From the NCBI RefSeq assembly GCF_001571775.1, contig NZ_LRVM01000002.1, forward strand, positions 124,001 to 188,000: a DNA stretch of 64,000 nucleotides, read 5' to 3'. Source of the stretch: Anaerotignum neopropionicum. GTDB lineage: Bacteria; Bacillota; Clostridia; Lachnospirales; Anaerotignaceae. Positions 53,816 through 61,971 of this stretch are shown here, piece after piece. Position numbers and translations under genes: made by a program. How positions within the stretch are numbered: position 1 is the stretch's first letter; each line of letters begins with the position of its first letter. A model generated the notes under the pieces. It made no database searches. It saw nothing but the letters and a program-made list of their open reading frames with translations, and had not been told where the DNA came from.

Positions 53816-53882
53816 AGGGAACAAAAAGAAAGGAAAACCAATCCAGACGGTATCAGCGGTAGGCTACAAGAATAAATTGTGA
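53811..53882 (+). pseudogene. Possible C-terminal tail of a lost recombinase
   Basis: An open frame of 23 codons (IKGNKKKGKPIQTVSAVGYK, then NKL, stop) stands in front of the XRE/TnpV genes, exactly where related elements have the recombinase. It is lysine-rich like the C-termini of large serine recombinases. No start or other domain is present, so if it is such a tail the rest was deleted. The identification is tentative. Confidence 0.35.
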
Positions 53883-53905
53883 TTTCACAAGATTGGTGTT
53901 ATAAT
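53877..53905 (+). promoter_or_regulatory. Promoter of the XRE/tnpV pair
   Basis: TTGTGA (53877-53882) and TATAAT (53900-53905) are 17 bases apart. The next gene starts at 53969. A GC-rich hairpin (GGGGCAGCCGCCCC) lies in the leader. Confidence 0.65.
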
Positions 53906-53968
53906 AAGAGAAAAGTTCCTGCCGGGGCAGCCGCCCCGGTGGTATGGATAGAAAGGCAGGAAAACAAT

Positions 53969-54241
53969 ATGCACATCAGCTATAAACCACTCTGGCACAC
54001 ACTGTTAGAGCGTGATATGAGAAAAGAGGATTTAAGGCTTGCCGCTGGTATGACAACAAATATGATTGCCAACATGAGCAAAGAGGGAAAGCACATCAGC
54101 ATGGATACATTAGCCCGTATCTGTGAAACTCTGAATTGTGAGATTACTGATGTGATTGAGTTAGTACCAGACGAGCCTGCTTCCACAGGAGGTAAGGAAC
54201 ATGAGCGAATTGAAACCAAGAATAACGGAAAACGGAATTGA
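53969..54241 (+). CDS. XRE-family small HTH protein
   Basis: A 90-residue Cro/CI-type HTH protein (LWHTLLERDMRKEDLRLAAG, then MTTNMIANMSKEGKHISMDT and CEITDVIELV). I chose ATG 53969 because it begins the family N-terminus MHISYKPLWHTL and AGGCAGGAAAA stands before it. It overlaps tnpV by 41 bases, so the two are coupled. It may control the element's recombinase. Confidence 0.82.
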   Translation: MHISYKPLWHTLLERDMRKEDLRLAAGMTTNMIANMSKEGKHISMDTLARICETLNCEITDVIELVPDEPASTGGKEHERIETKNNGKRN

Positions 54242-54578
54242 TTATATCCTTGTCGGAGATTACTACATCCCAGACTTGAAACTGCCGGAGGAACACCGCC
54301 CTATCGGAAAGTATGGACGGATGCACCGGGAATATTTAAGAGAAGTCCACCCAGCCAGATTGAATACATTGATACTGACCGGAGAATTGTGGACATATCT
54401 TGCAGACCTGAATGAACAGGCACAGGAACGGTTAGACACCATCATGGAGCAGATGAAAACAGCCGAAGGCATAACCGAGAAATTGAAGCGTACCCAACAA
54501 ATGGAATGGGTGCAGCGTTGCAATAACATTCACAACCGGGCAGAAGAAATTGTTTTGCATGAGATGATTTATTCATAA
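54201..54578 (+). CDS. tnpV: TnpV-like transposon protein (second copy)
   Basis: A 125-residue TnpV with the same marks as the copy at 34081: YILVGDYYIPDLKLPEEHRP, IGKYGRMHREYL and EEIVLHEMIY. The AGGAGGTAAGG ribosome site lies inside the XRE gene. Its presence shows that a second Tn4451-type element contributed to this region. Confidence 0.9.
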   Translation: MSELKPRITENGIDYILVGDYYIPDLKLPEEHRPIGKYGRMHREYLREVHPARLNTLILTGELWTYLADLNEQAQERLDTIMEQMKTAEGITEKLKRTQQMEWVQRCNNIHNRAEEIVLHEMIYS

Positions 54579-54632
54579 CGGTATGGATAGAGTGTTTTTT
54601 TATTCAATCGGAAGTTAGTGAGGTGTTGAATC

Positions 54633-55052
54633 ATGAATGAAAGAGAAAAAATTATTCAATTGTGGTTTGAAATGTGGCTTACAAAACAGGATTTAGGCAT
54701 TGATAATATTTTTACGGAAGATGTAATTTATACTGAAAGTTGGAGTCCTCAATATAATAATCGTCAAATCGTAAAACACTGGTTTCAGGAATGGAATACC
54801 CGTGGCAAAGTCGTTGTTTGGGAAATTAAACAATTCTTCCACAAGGAAAATACGACGATTGTAGAATGGTATTTCAAAAATGAAATGAACAATGGGGATA
54901 TAGAGGAATTTGATGGGATTTCTCTGGTTGAATGGACAAAGGATGATAAAATAAAGTCATTGAAAGAGTTTGGTTGTAATTTGAATAATTATAATCCTTA
55001 TGAGTATAGCGACCAACCCGAATTTAGGGAAGAAAGAGCAAGTTGGTTTTAA
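54633..55052 (+). CDS. SnoaL-like (NTF2-fold) protein
   Basis: A 139-residue protein with the NTF2/SnoaL-like pattern (IIQLWFEMWLTKQDLGIDNI, IYTESWSPQYNNRQIVKHWF). Such proteins bind or convert small molecules. It is the first gene of an AT-rich cargo trio. Its substrate is unknown. Confidence 0.72.
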   Translation: MNEREKIIQLWFEMWLTKQDLGIDNIFTEDVIYTESWSPQYNNRQIVKHWFQEWNTRGKVVVWEIKQFFHKENTTIVEWYFKNEMNNGDIEEFDGISLVEWTKDDKIKSLKEFGCNLNNYNPYEYSDQPEFREERASWF

Positions 55053-55084
55053 TATTAGGAATAGTTTATTTGAGGTGGTATGGA

Positions 55085-55540
55085 ATGGTTAAAGTGATAA
55101 AAGAAAAATTTGTTGTCATTGGAAAAGAGGGGTCAACATTAGATGGCGAAGGATTTATTCAGAAATTATGGGATGATGCCAATAGTCATTTTAGTGAGGT
55201 AGCACATCTGGCAAAGAAAGACGCAAACGGTGGCATTGTAGGAATATGGGGTGCCATGTCTGATATTTCTCGCTCATTTAAACCGTGGGAAGATGGCTTT
55301 AGTAAAGGCTTGTATCTGGCAGGAGTGGAATGTGTTGATAATGCAGAAGCACCTGATGGATGGATAAAATGGACAATACCAAGTTATGAGTATATAGTTG
55401 TTGAAAACCATAAAGGAATGTTTGAAGAAACCATTGGACAAATGAATGAGGATGGTATTTCTCTTGTGGGAGCAGTTCACGACTATACCGACCCAGTAAC
55501 AGGAAAGGGCTATCTGTATTTCCCGATAAGAGAAGTTTAA
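55085..55540 (+). CDS. GyrI-like small-molecule-binding protein
   Basis: A 151-residue protein with the GyrI/AraC-effector-binding fold pattern (FVVIGKEGST, IWGAMSDISRSF, YLAGVECVDNAE, and IPSYEYIVVENHKGMFEETI at the typical place). I chose ATG 55085 (MVKVIKEKF) because GAGGTGG is spaced for it; the longer upstream frame overlaps the preceding gene. It has no DNA-binding domain, so it may bind a drug or metabolite. Confidence 0.7.
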   Translation: MVKVIKEKFVVIGKEGSTLDGEGFIQKLWDDANSHFSEVAHLAKKDANGGIVGIWGAMSDISRSFKPWEDGFSKGLYLAGVECVDNAEAPDGWIKWTIPSYEYIVVENHKGMFEETIGQMNEDGISLVGAVHDYTDPVTGKGYLYFPIREV

Positions 55541-55566
55541 TAAATCAGAATTGAGGTAAAATAAAA

Positions 55567-56331
55567 ATGGTTGAATTACATGGAAAAGCACCATATAAGA
55601 CCGTCTTAATTCATGGAGGTCCCGGGGCAGTAGGTTCTTTAAAAACCTGTTCAGAAGAATTGAGCCGATTGACGGAAAAGGGAATTGTTGAAGCATTGCA
55701 ATCCCAATATTCTATAGCTGAATTGATTGAAGAATTATATTTGCAGATTATAGAATATTGTCAAGAAAAACCGACTTTAATCGGTCACTCATGGGGAGCA
55801 TGGTTAGCTGTTTTATTTGCAGAAAAATACCCAAAGCTATGTAAAAATATTATCTTAGTTGGTTGCCCGCCACTTGCAGATAAATATGTCAAAGAAATAT
55901 CTTTGCGAAGATTGCGAAATCTTTCGGGCGAAGAAAGTAAAATCTTTCAGAGAATGATAGATAATGTGGCTACTGATGAAGATATAAAAAAGATACCCAG
56001 TATTTTAGAAAAATCGGATAATTATTACCTTGAAAGCAGCGAAAAACTCATAGTAGACAAAGCAGATAATGAAATGTATAACAGCATTTGGAACGAGGCT
56101 GCTAAGTTGAGAACGAATGGAGAATTATTGACAGCATTTAAGAATATTCAGAGCAAACTATTTTTAATACAGGGAGTTTGTGACCCTCACCCGATAGAAG
56201 GAGTAATTAAACCATTAGAAGAAAACGGTATTCCATACAAAACTTATATTTTAGAAAAATGCGGTCACAATCCATTCATGGAGAAATACGCAAAAGAAAA
56301 ATTTTATGATATTCTTCAAGTTATTATATAA
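55567..56331 (+). CDS. Alpha/beta hydrolase, proline-iminopeptidase-like
   Basis: A 254-residue hydrolase. HGGPG at residues 16-20 is the oxyanion-hole motif of prolyl aminopeptidases, the nucleophile is S75 in GHSWGA, an acid lies in GVCDPHP near 212, and the histidine is in KCGHNPF near 240. It is small for a prolyl aminopeptidase, with a reduced cap domain. Together with the GyrI-like and SnoaL-like genes it may detoxify a small molecule, but no substrate can be named. Confidence 0.75.
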   Translation: MVELHGKAPYKTVLIHGGPGAVGSLKTCSEELSRLTEKGIVEALQSQYSIAELIEELYLQIIEYCQEKPTLIGHSWGAWLAVLFAEKYPKLCKNIILVGCPPLADKYVKEISLRRLRNLSGEESKIFQRMIDNVATDEDIKKIPSILEKSDNYYLESSEKLIVDKADNEMYNSIWNEAAKLRTNGELLTAFKNIQSKLFLIQGVCDPHPIEGVIKPLEENGIPYKTYILEKCGHNPFMEKYAKEKFYDILQVII

Positions 56332-56376
56332 CTTACAGTTTACCGAACTAAACTTTCAACTGAATAACCACAGCAC

Positions 56377-56426
56377 AAACCGCTGCTACATGGAAGTAAA
56401 AACAACCATGCAACAGCGGTTTTTCT
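56377..56426. terminator. Bidirectional terminator after the cargo trio
   Basis: AAACCGCTG and CAGCGGTTT, with an inner CATGG/CCATG stem, are flanked by A- and T-runs. It separates the AT-rich cargo from the GC-rich module. Confidence 0.8.
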
Positions 56427-57233
56427 TTACCGTTTTTTCCTCTGGCTGATAGGCGTTCCCATTTTCTTTGATTTTTGGAGAATCCGAATCAGCCAGCGAA
56501 ATTCTTCTTCTGATAAATTTTTGTAGTTGATACCAAGCTGCTTGCAGTAAAGAAGTGCCAGTTTTTCCAAACGGCTGCCCTTGAAATTTTCGACCGCTTC
56601 CAGATTTTCTTTCAGTTCATCGGCAACAGTGGTCTGGGGCGCACTCTCACTGTCCTTTTTGTGGGCTTCCCGAATATCCCGGATAATGAGGTTGAGGTCA
56701 TCCAGAACCATGTGACTGAAATATTCATCATCGCTGATATGGGCAGCTTGCAGCACCTTCAAATGCGGGTCATCTTCGCCGGGGCGATACCGTTCAATGA
56801 TTTCATGCCGGACGGTATCGACAAGGGCATTGAGGTTTTGAATCTGCATGGTAGCAATCCCGTCCACATAAATCTCAATGTCTGCAAGAAACTTGATAAA
56901 ATCTTTATGTGTGGCAAGCTCACAGAGCAGACGGTTGTTAATCCGACCGCTTTTTAGAAGTGCAACCATCTCATCATTCAAATGCAGCTCCGTCAATGGC
57001 GTGTTGATCTGCTCCCTGTTCTCTGTCCGGCACAGTAGATAATCGACGGAAACCTCATAGAAGTCTGCCAGCGTGATAAGGTTGCCATGATTGATTTCTT
57101 TATAATCCTCTTTTTCATAACTTCCAAGAGCTGATTTGGAAATGCCCGTCAGCTTTGATAGTTCTTCCAGATTTAAGCCTTTGTCCTTGCGGAGTTCCCA
57201 AAGGCGTTCCTGTATGCTTGTTGCTCCTTTCAT
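56427..57233 (-). CDS. XRE-family regulator with long C-terminal domain
   Basis: A 268-residue regulator with an N-terminal HTH (LNLEELSKLTGISKSALGSY) and a long helical C-terminal part that includes VDTVRHEIIERYRPGEDD. The start ATG 57233 has GAAAGGAG. It is the only minus-strand gene in this part and probably represses the transfer and replication genes that read away from it. Confidence 0.82.
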   Translation of the reverse strand: MKGATSIQERLWELRKDKGLNLEELSKLTGISKSALGSYEKEDYKEINHGNLITLADFYEVSVDYLLCRTENREQINTPLTELHLNDEMVALLKSGRINNRLLCELATHKDFIKFLADIEIYVDGIATMQIQNLNALVDTVRHEIIERYRPGEDDPHLKVLQAAHISDDEYFSHMVLDDLNLIIRDIREAHKKDSESAPQTTVADELKENLEAVENFKGSRLEKLALLYCKQLGINYKNLSEEEFRWLIRILQKSKKMGTPISQRKKR

Positions 57234-57716
57234 GGGCGCACACTCCTTTCCGGCGGTTTCACTGTTGCCGCTTAATTGGATTATATCACACTTTCCGCAA
57301 TCGTGGAAATTTCTGATTTTTACCCCTGATTCCTACTTTGTGGACATACGGCACAGGGCACAAAAATGTTCTATGATACAGGTAGTTCATCGATGGATTA
57401 TTCCAATCGAATGACCAGCCTGTGTGGGATATGCTTCCCCGGCGATGTAGCGCCATGACTTTTGGCAGGGATATGGAGGAACCCCGACCAAAACGAGCGT
57501 ACCAAAGGGAGCGATACGCCGCTGTGAGATTCAGGGGAGGAACGACACCGGGGAGAACTGGCGAACTGACACCGAAATGATACTGAAACACGACAATCTG
57601 ATAGGGGGATAGCCTACCCTATCGCTGATACTTCGGGAGATTTTAAGCGGCTCTATGACCGTAATTTTGCCGAAAATCGCCCCGAAACCATACACTAAAA
57701 CGGGAGGAAGCGCAAT
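57234..57716 (+). other. 483-base region without a gene, possibly regulatory or RNA
   Basis: No convincing coding frame is present. The stretch holds GATAGGG...CCCTATC (about 57600-57625) as a clear stem and GGAGGAACGACACCGGGGAG-type purine-rich runs. It lies between the divergent XRE gene and the transfer operon, so promoters and operators are expected here. I cannot place them with confidence. Confidence 0.4.
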
Positions 57717-57905
57717 ATGCCGAGAATGAGCAAAAAGAGGAAGCAAGAGCTTTCCTTTTACCTCAATGAACGGGGGCGTGTCACTTACAACGAATTATGC
57801 CGGAAATGCCAGCATGGGTGCAAGCAGAGCTTCCGGGCGGTTGTGGTTGACTGCCCCCGTTATTTATCCAAACGAGCAAAAAAGAAGGAGGAACACACCG
57901 AATGA
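57717..57905 (+). CDS. Small basic cysteine-containing protein
   Basis: A 62-residue basic protein (KKRKQELSFYLNERGRVTYN, then CRKCQHGCKQSF and VVVDCPRYL). The cysteine pattern may bind zinc. It starts at ATG 57717 behind GGGAGGAAGC and its stop overlaps the next gene by four bases. Function is unknown, but the position is constant in related elements. Confidence 0.65.
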   Translation: MPRMSKKRKQELSFYLNERGRVTYNELCRKCQHGCKQSFRAVVVDCPRYLSKRAKKKEEHTE

Positions 57906-58243
57906 ATTTTGAATTTATGACGATAGACACACCCTTGCCGCCCTGTATGCCATTTCCCAGAGCGTTGACAGGATTTCCAGTCAGCAGCACCGCAAAGGTC
58001 ATGTACTGCCGGATGTTAGATGCTATGCTATCCAAAGGACAGGAGGACGAGAACGGAATCCTGTTTGTCTGCTTCCCTGTCACAGCCATTGCCGCCGTTC
58101 TGTCCCGCAGCCCCATGACGGTCAAGCGTTCTCTGAATGAACTGGAAACCGCCGGACTGATCATGCGAGTGCGTCAGGGTGTTGGAGAACCAAACAGGAT
58201 TTATGTACTGATACCGGGAAAGGAGGACGCTGCCCTTGCCTGA
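57902..58243 (+). CDS. RepA_N/HTH-type protein
   Basis: A 113-residue protein resembling the RepA_N winged helix (FPRALTGFPVSSTAKVMYCR, then LSRSPMTVKRSLNELETAGL). It is shorter than the RepA of element B and lacks the C-terminal part. It overlaps both neighbours, so it is a member of a coupled operon. It may bind the origin or act as a regulator. Confidence 0.75.
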   Translation: MNFEFMTIDTPLPPCMPFPRALTGFPVSSTAKVMYCRMLDAMLSKGQEDENGILFVCFPVTAIAAVLSRSPMTVKRSLNELETAGLIMRVRQGVGEPNRIYVLIPGKEDAALA

Positions 58244-58541
58244 TACCTCAAAGCTGGAAAAGTTAAACCGGGAGCTGGAGAAAAGCGAAAAGAAACTGCG
58301 GAAAGCCATCAATGATGAAAAGGCATTGCAGCACCAGTTAAAGCAGCTTACCCGAAAGGAACGAACGCACCGGCTCTGTACTCGTGGCGGTATGCTGGAA
58401 AGCTACCTTCCCCACCCGGAAGCCATCATGGATGAACAGGTCAGTTTGTTTTTGAAACTGCTGTTCCATAAAGATAGTACCCGGCAGCTTATGGAAAAAG
58501 TATTTGCCGAAAACAGTACAGCAAAGGAGGGCGCAGAATAA
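58236..58541 (+). CDS. DUF3847 protein (second copy)
   Basis: A 101-residue protein with a charged coiled coil (KLNRELEKSEKKLRKAINDE) and the segment THRLCTRGGMLESYLP, parallel to the protein at 44401. It starts at TTG or ATG inside the end of the preceding gene and lies two genes before the oriT. It probably supports mobilisation. Confidence 0.8.
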   Translation: MPDTSKLEKLNRELEKSEKKLRKAINDEKALQHQLKQLTRKERTHRLCTRGGMLESYLPHPEAIMDEQVSLFLKLLFHKDSTRQLMEKVFAENSTAKEGAE

Positions 58542-58543
58542 AG

Positions 58544-58858
58544 ATGAATTTTTCTAAAGACGAGCTGGCTATGGTCTATCAGTACGCCGCTGGTACAAAG
58601 GAGGACACCATTGCGGGGCTGAAAGAAATCGTGCCAGTTATCCGTGACCAGCAGACAAGGGAGATTGTGGAGAGTACCATCCGAAAGCTGGACGCCATCC
58701 CGGAGCCGGAGTGCCGCCGTTTTATCGCTGATACGAAGCAGCGGTTTATCCAGAAGCGGGACAATTCCATCCGGCGCAGGCTTGCAGAAGCCAAGGCACA
58801 GACGAGGACGCAGAAGCCACAGCCCAAGAGAAAGCAGCCAGACCGGGAACGGTCATAA
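58544..58858 (+). CDS. TTRAP-like transposon-transfer assisting protein
   Basis: A 104-residue protein. The first 70 residues (FSKDELAMVYQYAAGTKEDT, then REIVESTIRKLDAIPEPECR) have the TTRAP pattern. The C-terminus is basic with arginine and lysine clusters (QKPQPKRKQPDRER) and may touch DNA. It stands directly before the oriT. Confidence 0.75.
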   Translation: MNFSKDELAMVYQYAAGTKEDTIAGLKEIVPVIRDQQTREIVESTIRKLDAIPEPECRRFIADTKQRFIQKRDNSIRRRLAEAKAQTRTQKPQPKRKQPDRERS

Positions 58859-58899
58859 TCGCTTCCAGAGCCGCCGTCAGTAGGCTGCCCCTCTGGAAG

Positions 58900-58932
58900 A
58901 GGGCGCAATTATACACCACCCAAAGGTTGGTG
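58900..58932 (-). other. oriT of element C with MobQ-type nic motif
   Basis: On the minus strand TATAATTGCGCCCT (58913-58900) is close to the nic motif at 44705. CACCACC and GGTTGGTG (58914-58932) form a hairpin beside it, as in B1. The site is in a 334-base gap (58859-59192) with no other gene. Confidence 0.72.
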
Positions 58933-59192
58933 CATTGCGTTCTCCGAAGGCTCCTCGCCGGAGGGCTGTGATTTTCCGCAGTCATGGTCTGCTCCAAATC
59001 AAACAGGGGACGCTACGCTTCCCCTGCGCTGGCTGCCGCCAGCTACCCTTTTGTGGACTTGCCATCTGGGGATACCTTGCGTTGCAAGCTGTTCCCAGAC
59101 GACAAGTTTCATAAAATATGCTATCTTTTCGATAGGCAGTGAAGTATAATGAAGTCAGCAATAAATTTGAAGTTATACGGGAGATAAAGTAA

Positions 59193-59414
59193 ATGAAAAA
59201 TAGACCAAAAATTATTATCGCAGTTATTGTTTTACTTGTACTTTTGATACCTGTTCCTATAAGATATAAGGACGGAGGTAGTGTTCATTATAGGGCAATT
59301 TTGTATGACATTACGAAATATCATCAGTTAGATTTAGAATCAGAAACAGGTTACAATGATGGGTTGAAGATAAGGATTTTAGGAATACCAGTTTATAATA
59401 GTTTTGATGAATAA
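59193..59414 (+). CDS. Small single-span membrane protein
   Basis: A 73-residue protein with one N-terminal membrane segment (IIIAVIVLLVLLIPVPI) and a short extracellular part. It is AT-rich inside a GC-rich module, so it is probably a later acquisition. I do not recognise it. Confidence 0.5.
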   Translation: MKNRPKIIIAVIVLLVLLIPVPIRYKDGGSVHYRAILYDITKYHQLDLESETGYNDGLKIRILGIPVYNSFDE

Positions 59415-59600
59415 CTTTCCGTTTGCTATTCCACACACATCGGGTCAACTTGTCCCGAACTTTTACAATTAAATACTCGCCGCCCACACAGCGGCACAAC
59501 GAGCAGGAAATCTGAAAAAAGGTCTCCTGCTTTTTTTCTGCCCAAAATGAGGTGGTAAAACGCCACCCCATCCACCAATTACCGAAAGGAGGGACACGAA

Positions 59601-61181
59601 ATGCCCTGTCCACACAACGAAATCACGATTGTTCAGCGCAGCCAGCGGCAGTCTGCGGTTGCCGCCGCTGCTTACCAGAGTGGCGAAAAGCTGTTCTGTG
59701 AATACGACCAGCAAGTGAAGCACTACCCGGAAAAGCGTGGTATCGTCCACAATGAAATCCTGCTCCCACCTAATGCCCCGCCGGAGTATGCAGACCGCAA
59801 TACCTTATGGAATGCCGCCGAAGCGGTGGAGAAGCAATGGAACTCCCAGCTTGCAAGGCGGTGGGTGCTTACCATCCCAAGAGAGATACCGCCTGACCAG
59901 TACGCTGTCCTTGTCCGGGAGTTTTGTGAGCAGCAGTTTGTTTCCAAAGGCATGATCGTTGACTTTGCCATCCATGACCCCCATCCGTCGAGACACAATC
60001 CCCACGCCCATGTCCTGCTGACTATGCGGGCAATGGACGAACATGGAAAATGGCTTCCCAAGAGCCGCAAGGTTTATGACCTTGATGAGAACGGGGAACG
60101 GATAAAACTTCCGTCCGGCAGGTGGAAAAGCCACAAGGAGGATACGGTGGACTGGAATGACCAGAAGTATTGTGAAATCTGGCGGCATGAATGGGAGGTC
60201 ATCCAGAACCGCTATCTGGAAGCCAATGACCGCCCGGAGCGTGTGGACTTGCGTTCCTATGCCAGACAGGGGCTTGATATAGTTCCCACTGTCCATGAGG
60301 GTGCTGCCATCCGGCAGATGGAAAAGCGTGGTATCCAAACAAATATCGGCAACCTGAACCGGGAAATCAGAGCCACCAACCGCCTGATGAAGTCTATCCG
60401 GCAGCTTATCCAAAACCTCAAAGGCTGGATTACCGAGCTGGGAGAAAAACGGAAGGAGCTGCTTGCACAAAAAGCGGCGGAGGAAGCGGTCTTTCTTCCA
60501 AATCTGCTGATGAAGTATATGGAGATACGAAAGGAAGAACGGAAGGACTGGACGAGGGCTGGACAGAACCGGGGGACTTCACAGGACTTAAAGGCAGTCA
60601 GCGAAGCCCTGTCCTATCTCCGGCAAAAGGGGCTTTCCACTGTGGAGGACTTAGAAGCATTTCTGGAATCTTCCGGGAAATCAGCCGCAGATTACCGCAA
60701 TCAGATGAAGCCAAAGGAAACCCGCAGCAAAGTGATTGACGGGATTCTTGCCAGCCGGACAGACTGCAAGGAATGTAAGCCTGTCTATGAGAAGTACCAG
60801 AAGATATTTTTTAAGAAAACAAAGGAGAAATTCAAACAGGAACACCCGGAGGTTGCCCGGTATGCGAAAGCCGCCGCCTACCTTGCCAAGCACCCAGACG
60901 ATAAGGACAGCACCCAAAAGGAGCTGCAACAGGAGCAGGAAAAACTTCTCAGCGAAATCGCAGAGCTGAAAGTACCGCTGACCGAGGTGCAGGCTGATTT
61001 GAAGAAACTGTGGGACATCCGCTACTGGGTACGGAAAGCCACACCCGGCACAGAGGAAAGCAAAGAGCCGCCAAAGAAGCAGCCCATCAAAGAAGTCTTG
61101 CAGGATAAGGCAGACGAGAAAAAGGTTCAAAGAACTGCCCCGGCACAGGCGAAACACAGACAACAGGATATGGAACTTTAA
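59601..61181 (+). CDS. MobQ-type relaxase (MobA/MobL) of element C
   Basis: A 526-residue relaxase. The N-terminus ITIVQRSQRQSAVAAAAYQS is the family signature, and the metal histidines are in NPHAHVLLTMR (H135, H137). A long charged helical C-terminus follows. The ATG at 59601 has AAAGGAGGG. It should nick the oriT at 58900. It differs clearly from the B1 relaxase, so the two mobilisation systems are not copies of one another. Confidence 0.9.
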   Translation: MPCPHNEITIVQRSQRQSAVAAAAYQSGEKLFCEYDQQVKHYPEKRGIVHNEILLPPNAPPEYADRNTLWNAAEAVEKQWNSQLARRWVLTIPREIPPDQYAVLVREFCEQQFVSKGMIVDFAIHDPHPSRHNPHAHVLLTMRAMDEHGKWLPKSRKVYDLDENGERIKLPSGRWKSHKEDTVDWNDQKYCEIWRHEWEVIQNRYLEANDRPERVDLRSYARQGLDIVPTVHEGAAIRQMEKRGIQTNIGNLNREIRATNRLMKSIRQLIQNLKGWITELGEKRKELLAQKAAEEAVFLPNLLMKYMEIRKEERKDWTRAGQNRGTSQDLKAVSEALSYLRQKGLSTVEDLEAFLESSGKSAADYRNQMKPKETRSKVIDGILASRTDCKECKPVYEKYQKIFFKKTKEKFKQEHPEVARYAKAAAYLAKHPDDKDSTQKELQQEQEKLLSEIAELKVPLTEVQADLKKLWDIRYWVRKATPGTEESKEPPKKQPIKEVLQDKADEKKVQRTAPAQAKHRQQDMEL

Positions 61182-61326
61182 CAGGCACTTGCCATTTTCA
61201 ATCAGAGAATGTCAGGTGCTTTTCTTATTTGCACGAGTGACGAGCTGGGCGGATATGCTTGCATATCCATTCAGCGACCACCGTGACAGCGTGGGAAGCT
61301 TTCCCACGAATCAAGGAGGGATAGAT

Positions 61327-61971
61327 TTGAATGTATTTGAAGCTGTGAAGCAGTCCGTCACAACAAGACAGGCTGCAGAGCATTATGGAATCCATGCAGG
61401 TCGGAACGGGATGGCTTGCTGCCCGTTTCATAACGATAAGACCCCAAGCATGAAGCTGGACAGGCGTTACCACTGCTTCGGCTGCGGTGCGGATGGGGAT
61501 GTGATTGATTTTACCGCCGCCCTGTATGGGATGGGAAAGAAAGAAGCCGCCGTACAACTGGCACAGGACTTTGGGCTTTCCTATGAGGACTGGAAGCCGC
61601 CGGAAAAGGCAAAAAAGCCCAAACCCCGGCAGAAATCCCCAGAGGAACAGTTTCAGGAAGCAAAGAACCGCTGCTTCCGTATCCTTGCCGATTATCTTCA
61701 CTTGCTTATGGCATGGAGAACGGACTACGCCCCGCACTCCCCGGAGGAAGCCTTTCATCCCCGGTTTGTGGAAGCCTTACAGAAGCAAGACCAAGTGGAA
61801 TATCTGCTGGATGTGCTGCTGTTCGGGGATACAGAGGAAAAAGCGGCTTTGATTACGGACTATGGAAAGGATGTGATACAGCTTGAACAGCGAATGGCAG
61901 AGCTTGCAGCCACAGACGCAGCAAGAACTAAAAAACACCATGAACGCTATGCAGCCACCCCAGAGTGTTGA
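61327..61971 (+). CDS. CHC2 zinc-finger primase-like protein
   Basis: A 214-residue protein from TTG 61327, which has AAGGAGGG at the right distance; the longer upstream frame has no ribosome site. The CHC2 zinc finger is CPFH (C32, H35) and CFGC (C50, C53), followed by GDVIDFTAALYGMGKKEAAV as in DnaG. The Toprim catalytic domain is absent, so it is probably a helper for DNA binding or priming with the helicase-like next gene. Confidence 0.85.
   Translation: MNVFEAVKQSVTTRQAAEHYGIHAGRNGMACCPFHNDKTPSMKLDRRYHCFGCGADGDVIDFTAALYGMGKKEAAVQLAQDFGLSYEDWKPPEKAKKPKPRQKSPEEQFQEAKNRCFRILADYLHLLMAWRTDYAPHSPEEAFHPRFVEALQKQDQVEYLLDVLLFGDTEEKAALITDYGKDVIQLEQRMAELAATDAARTKKHHERYAATPEC

Noticed and set aside
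57286..57591. Minus-strand frame of 101 codons in the gap before the transfer operon of element C
   Set aside because: No ribosome site, odd composition and no family signature. It lies in a region that looks regulatory, so I do not call it a gene.
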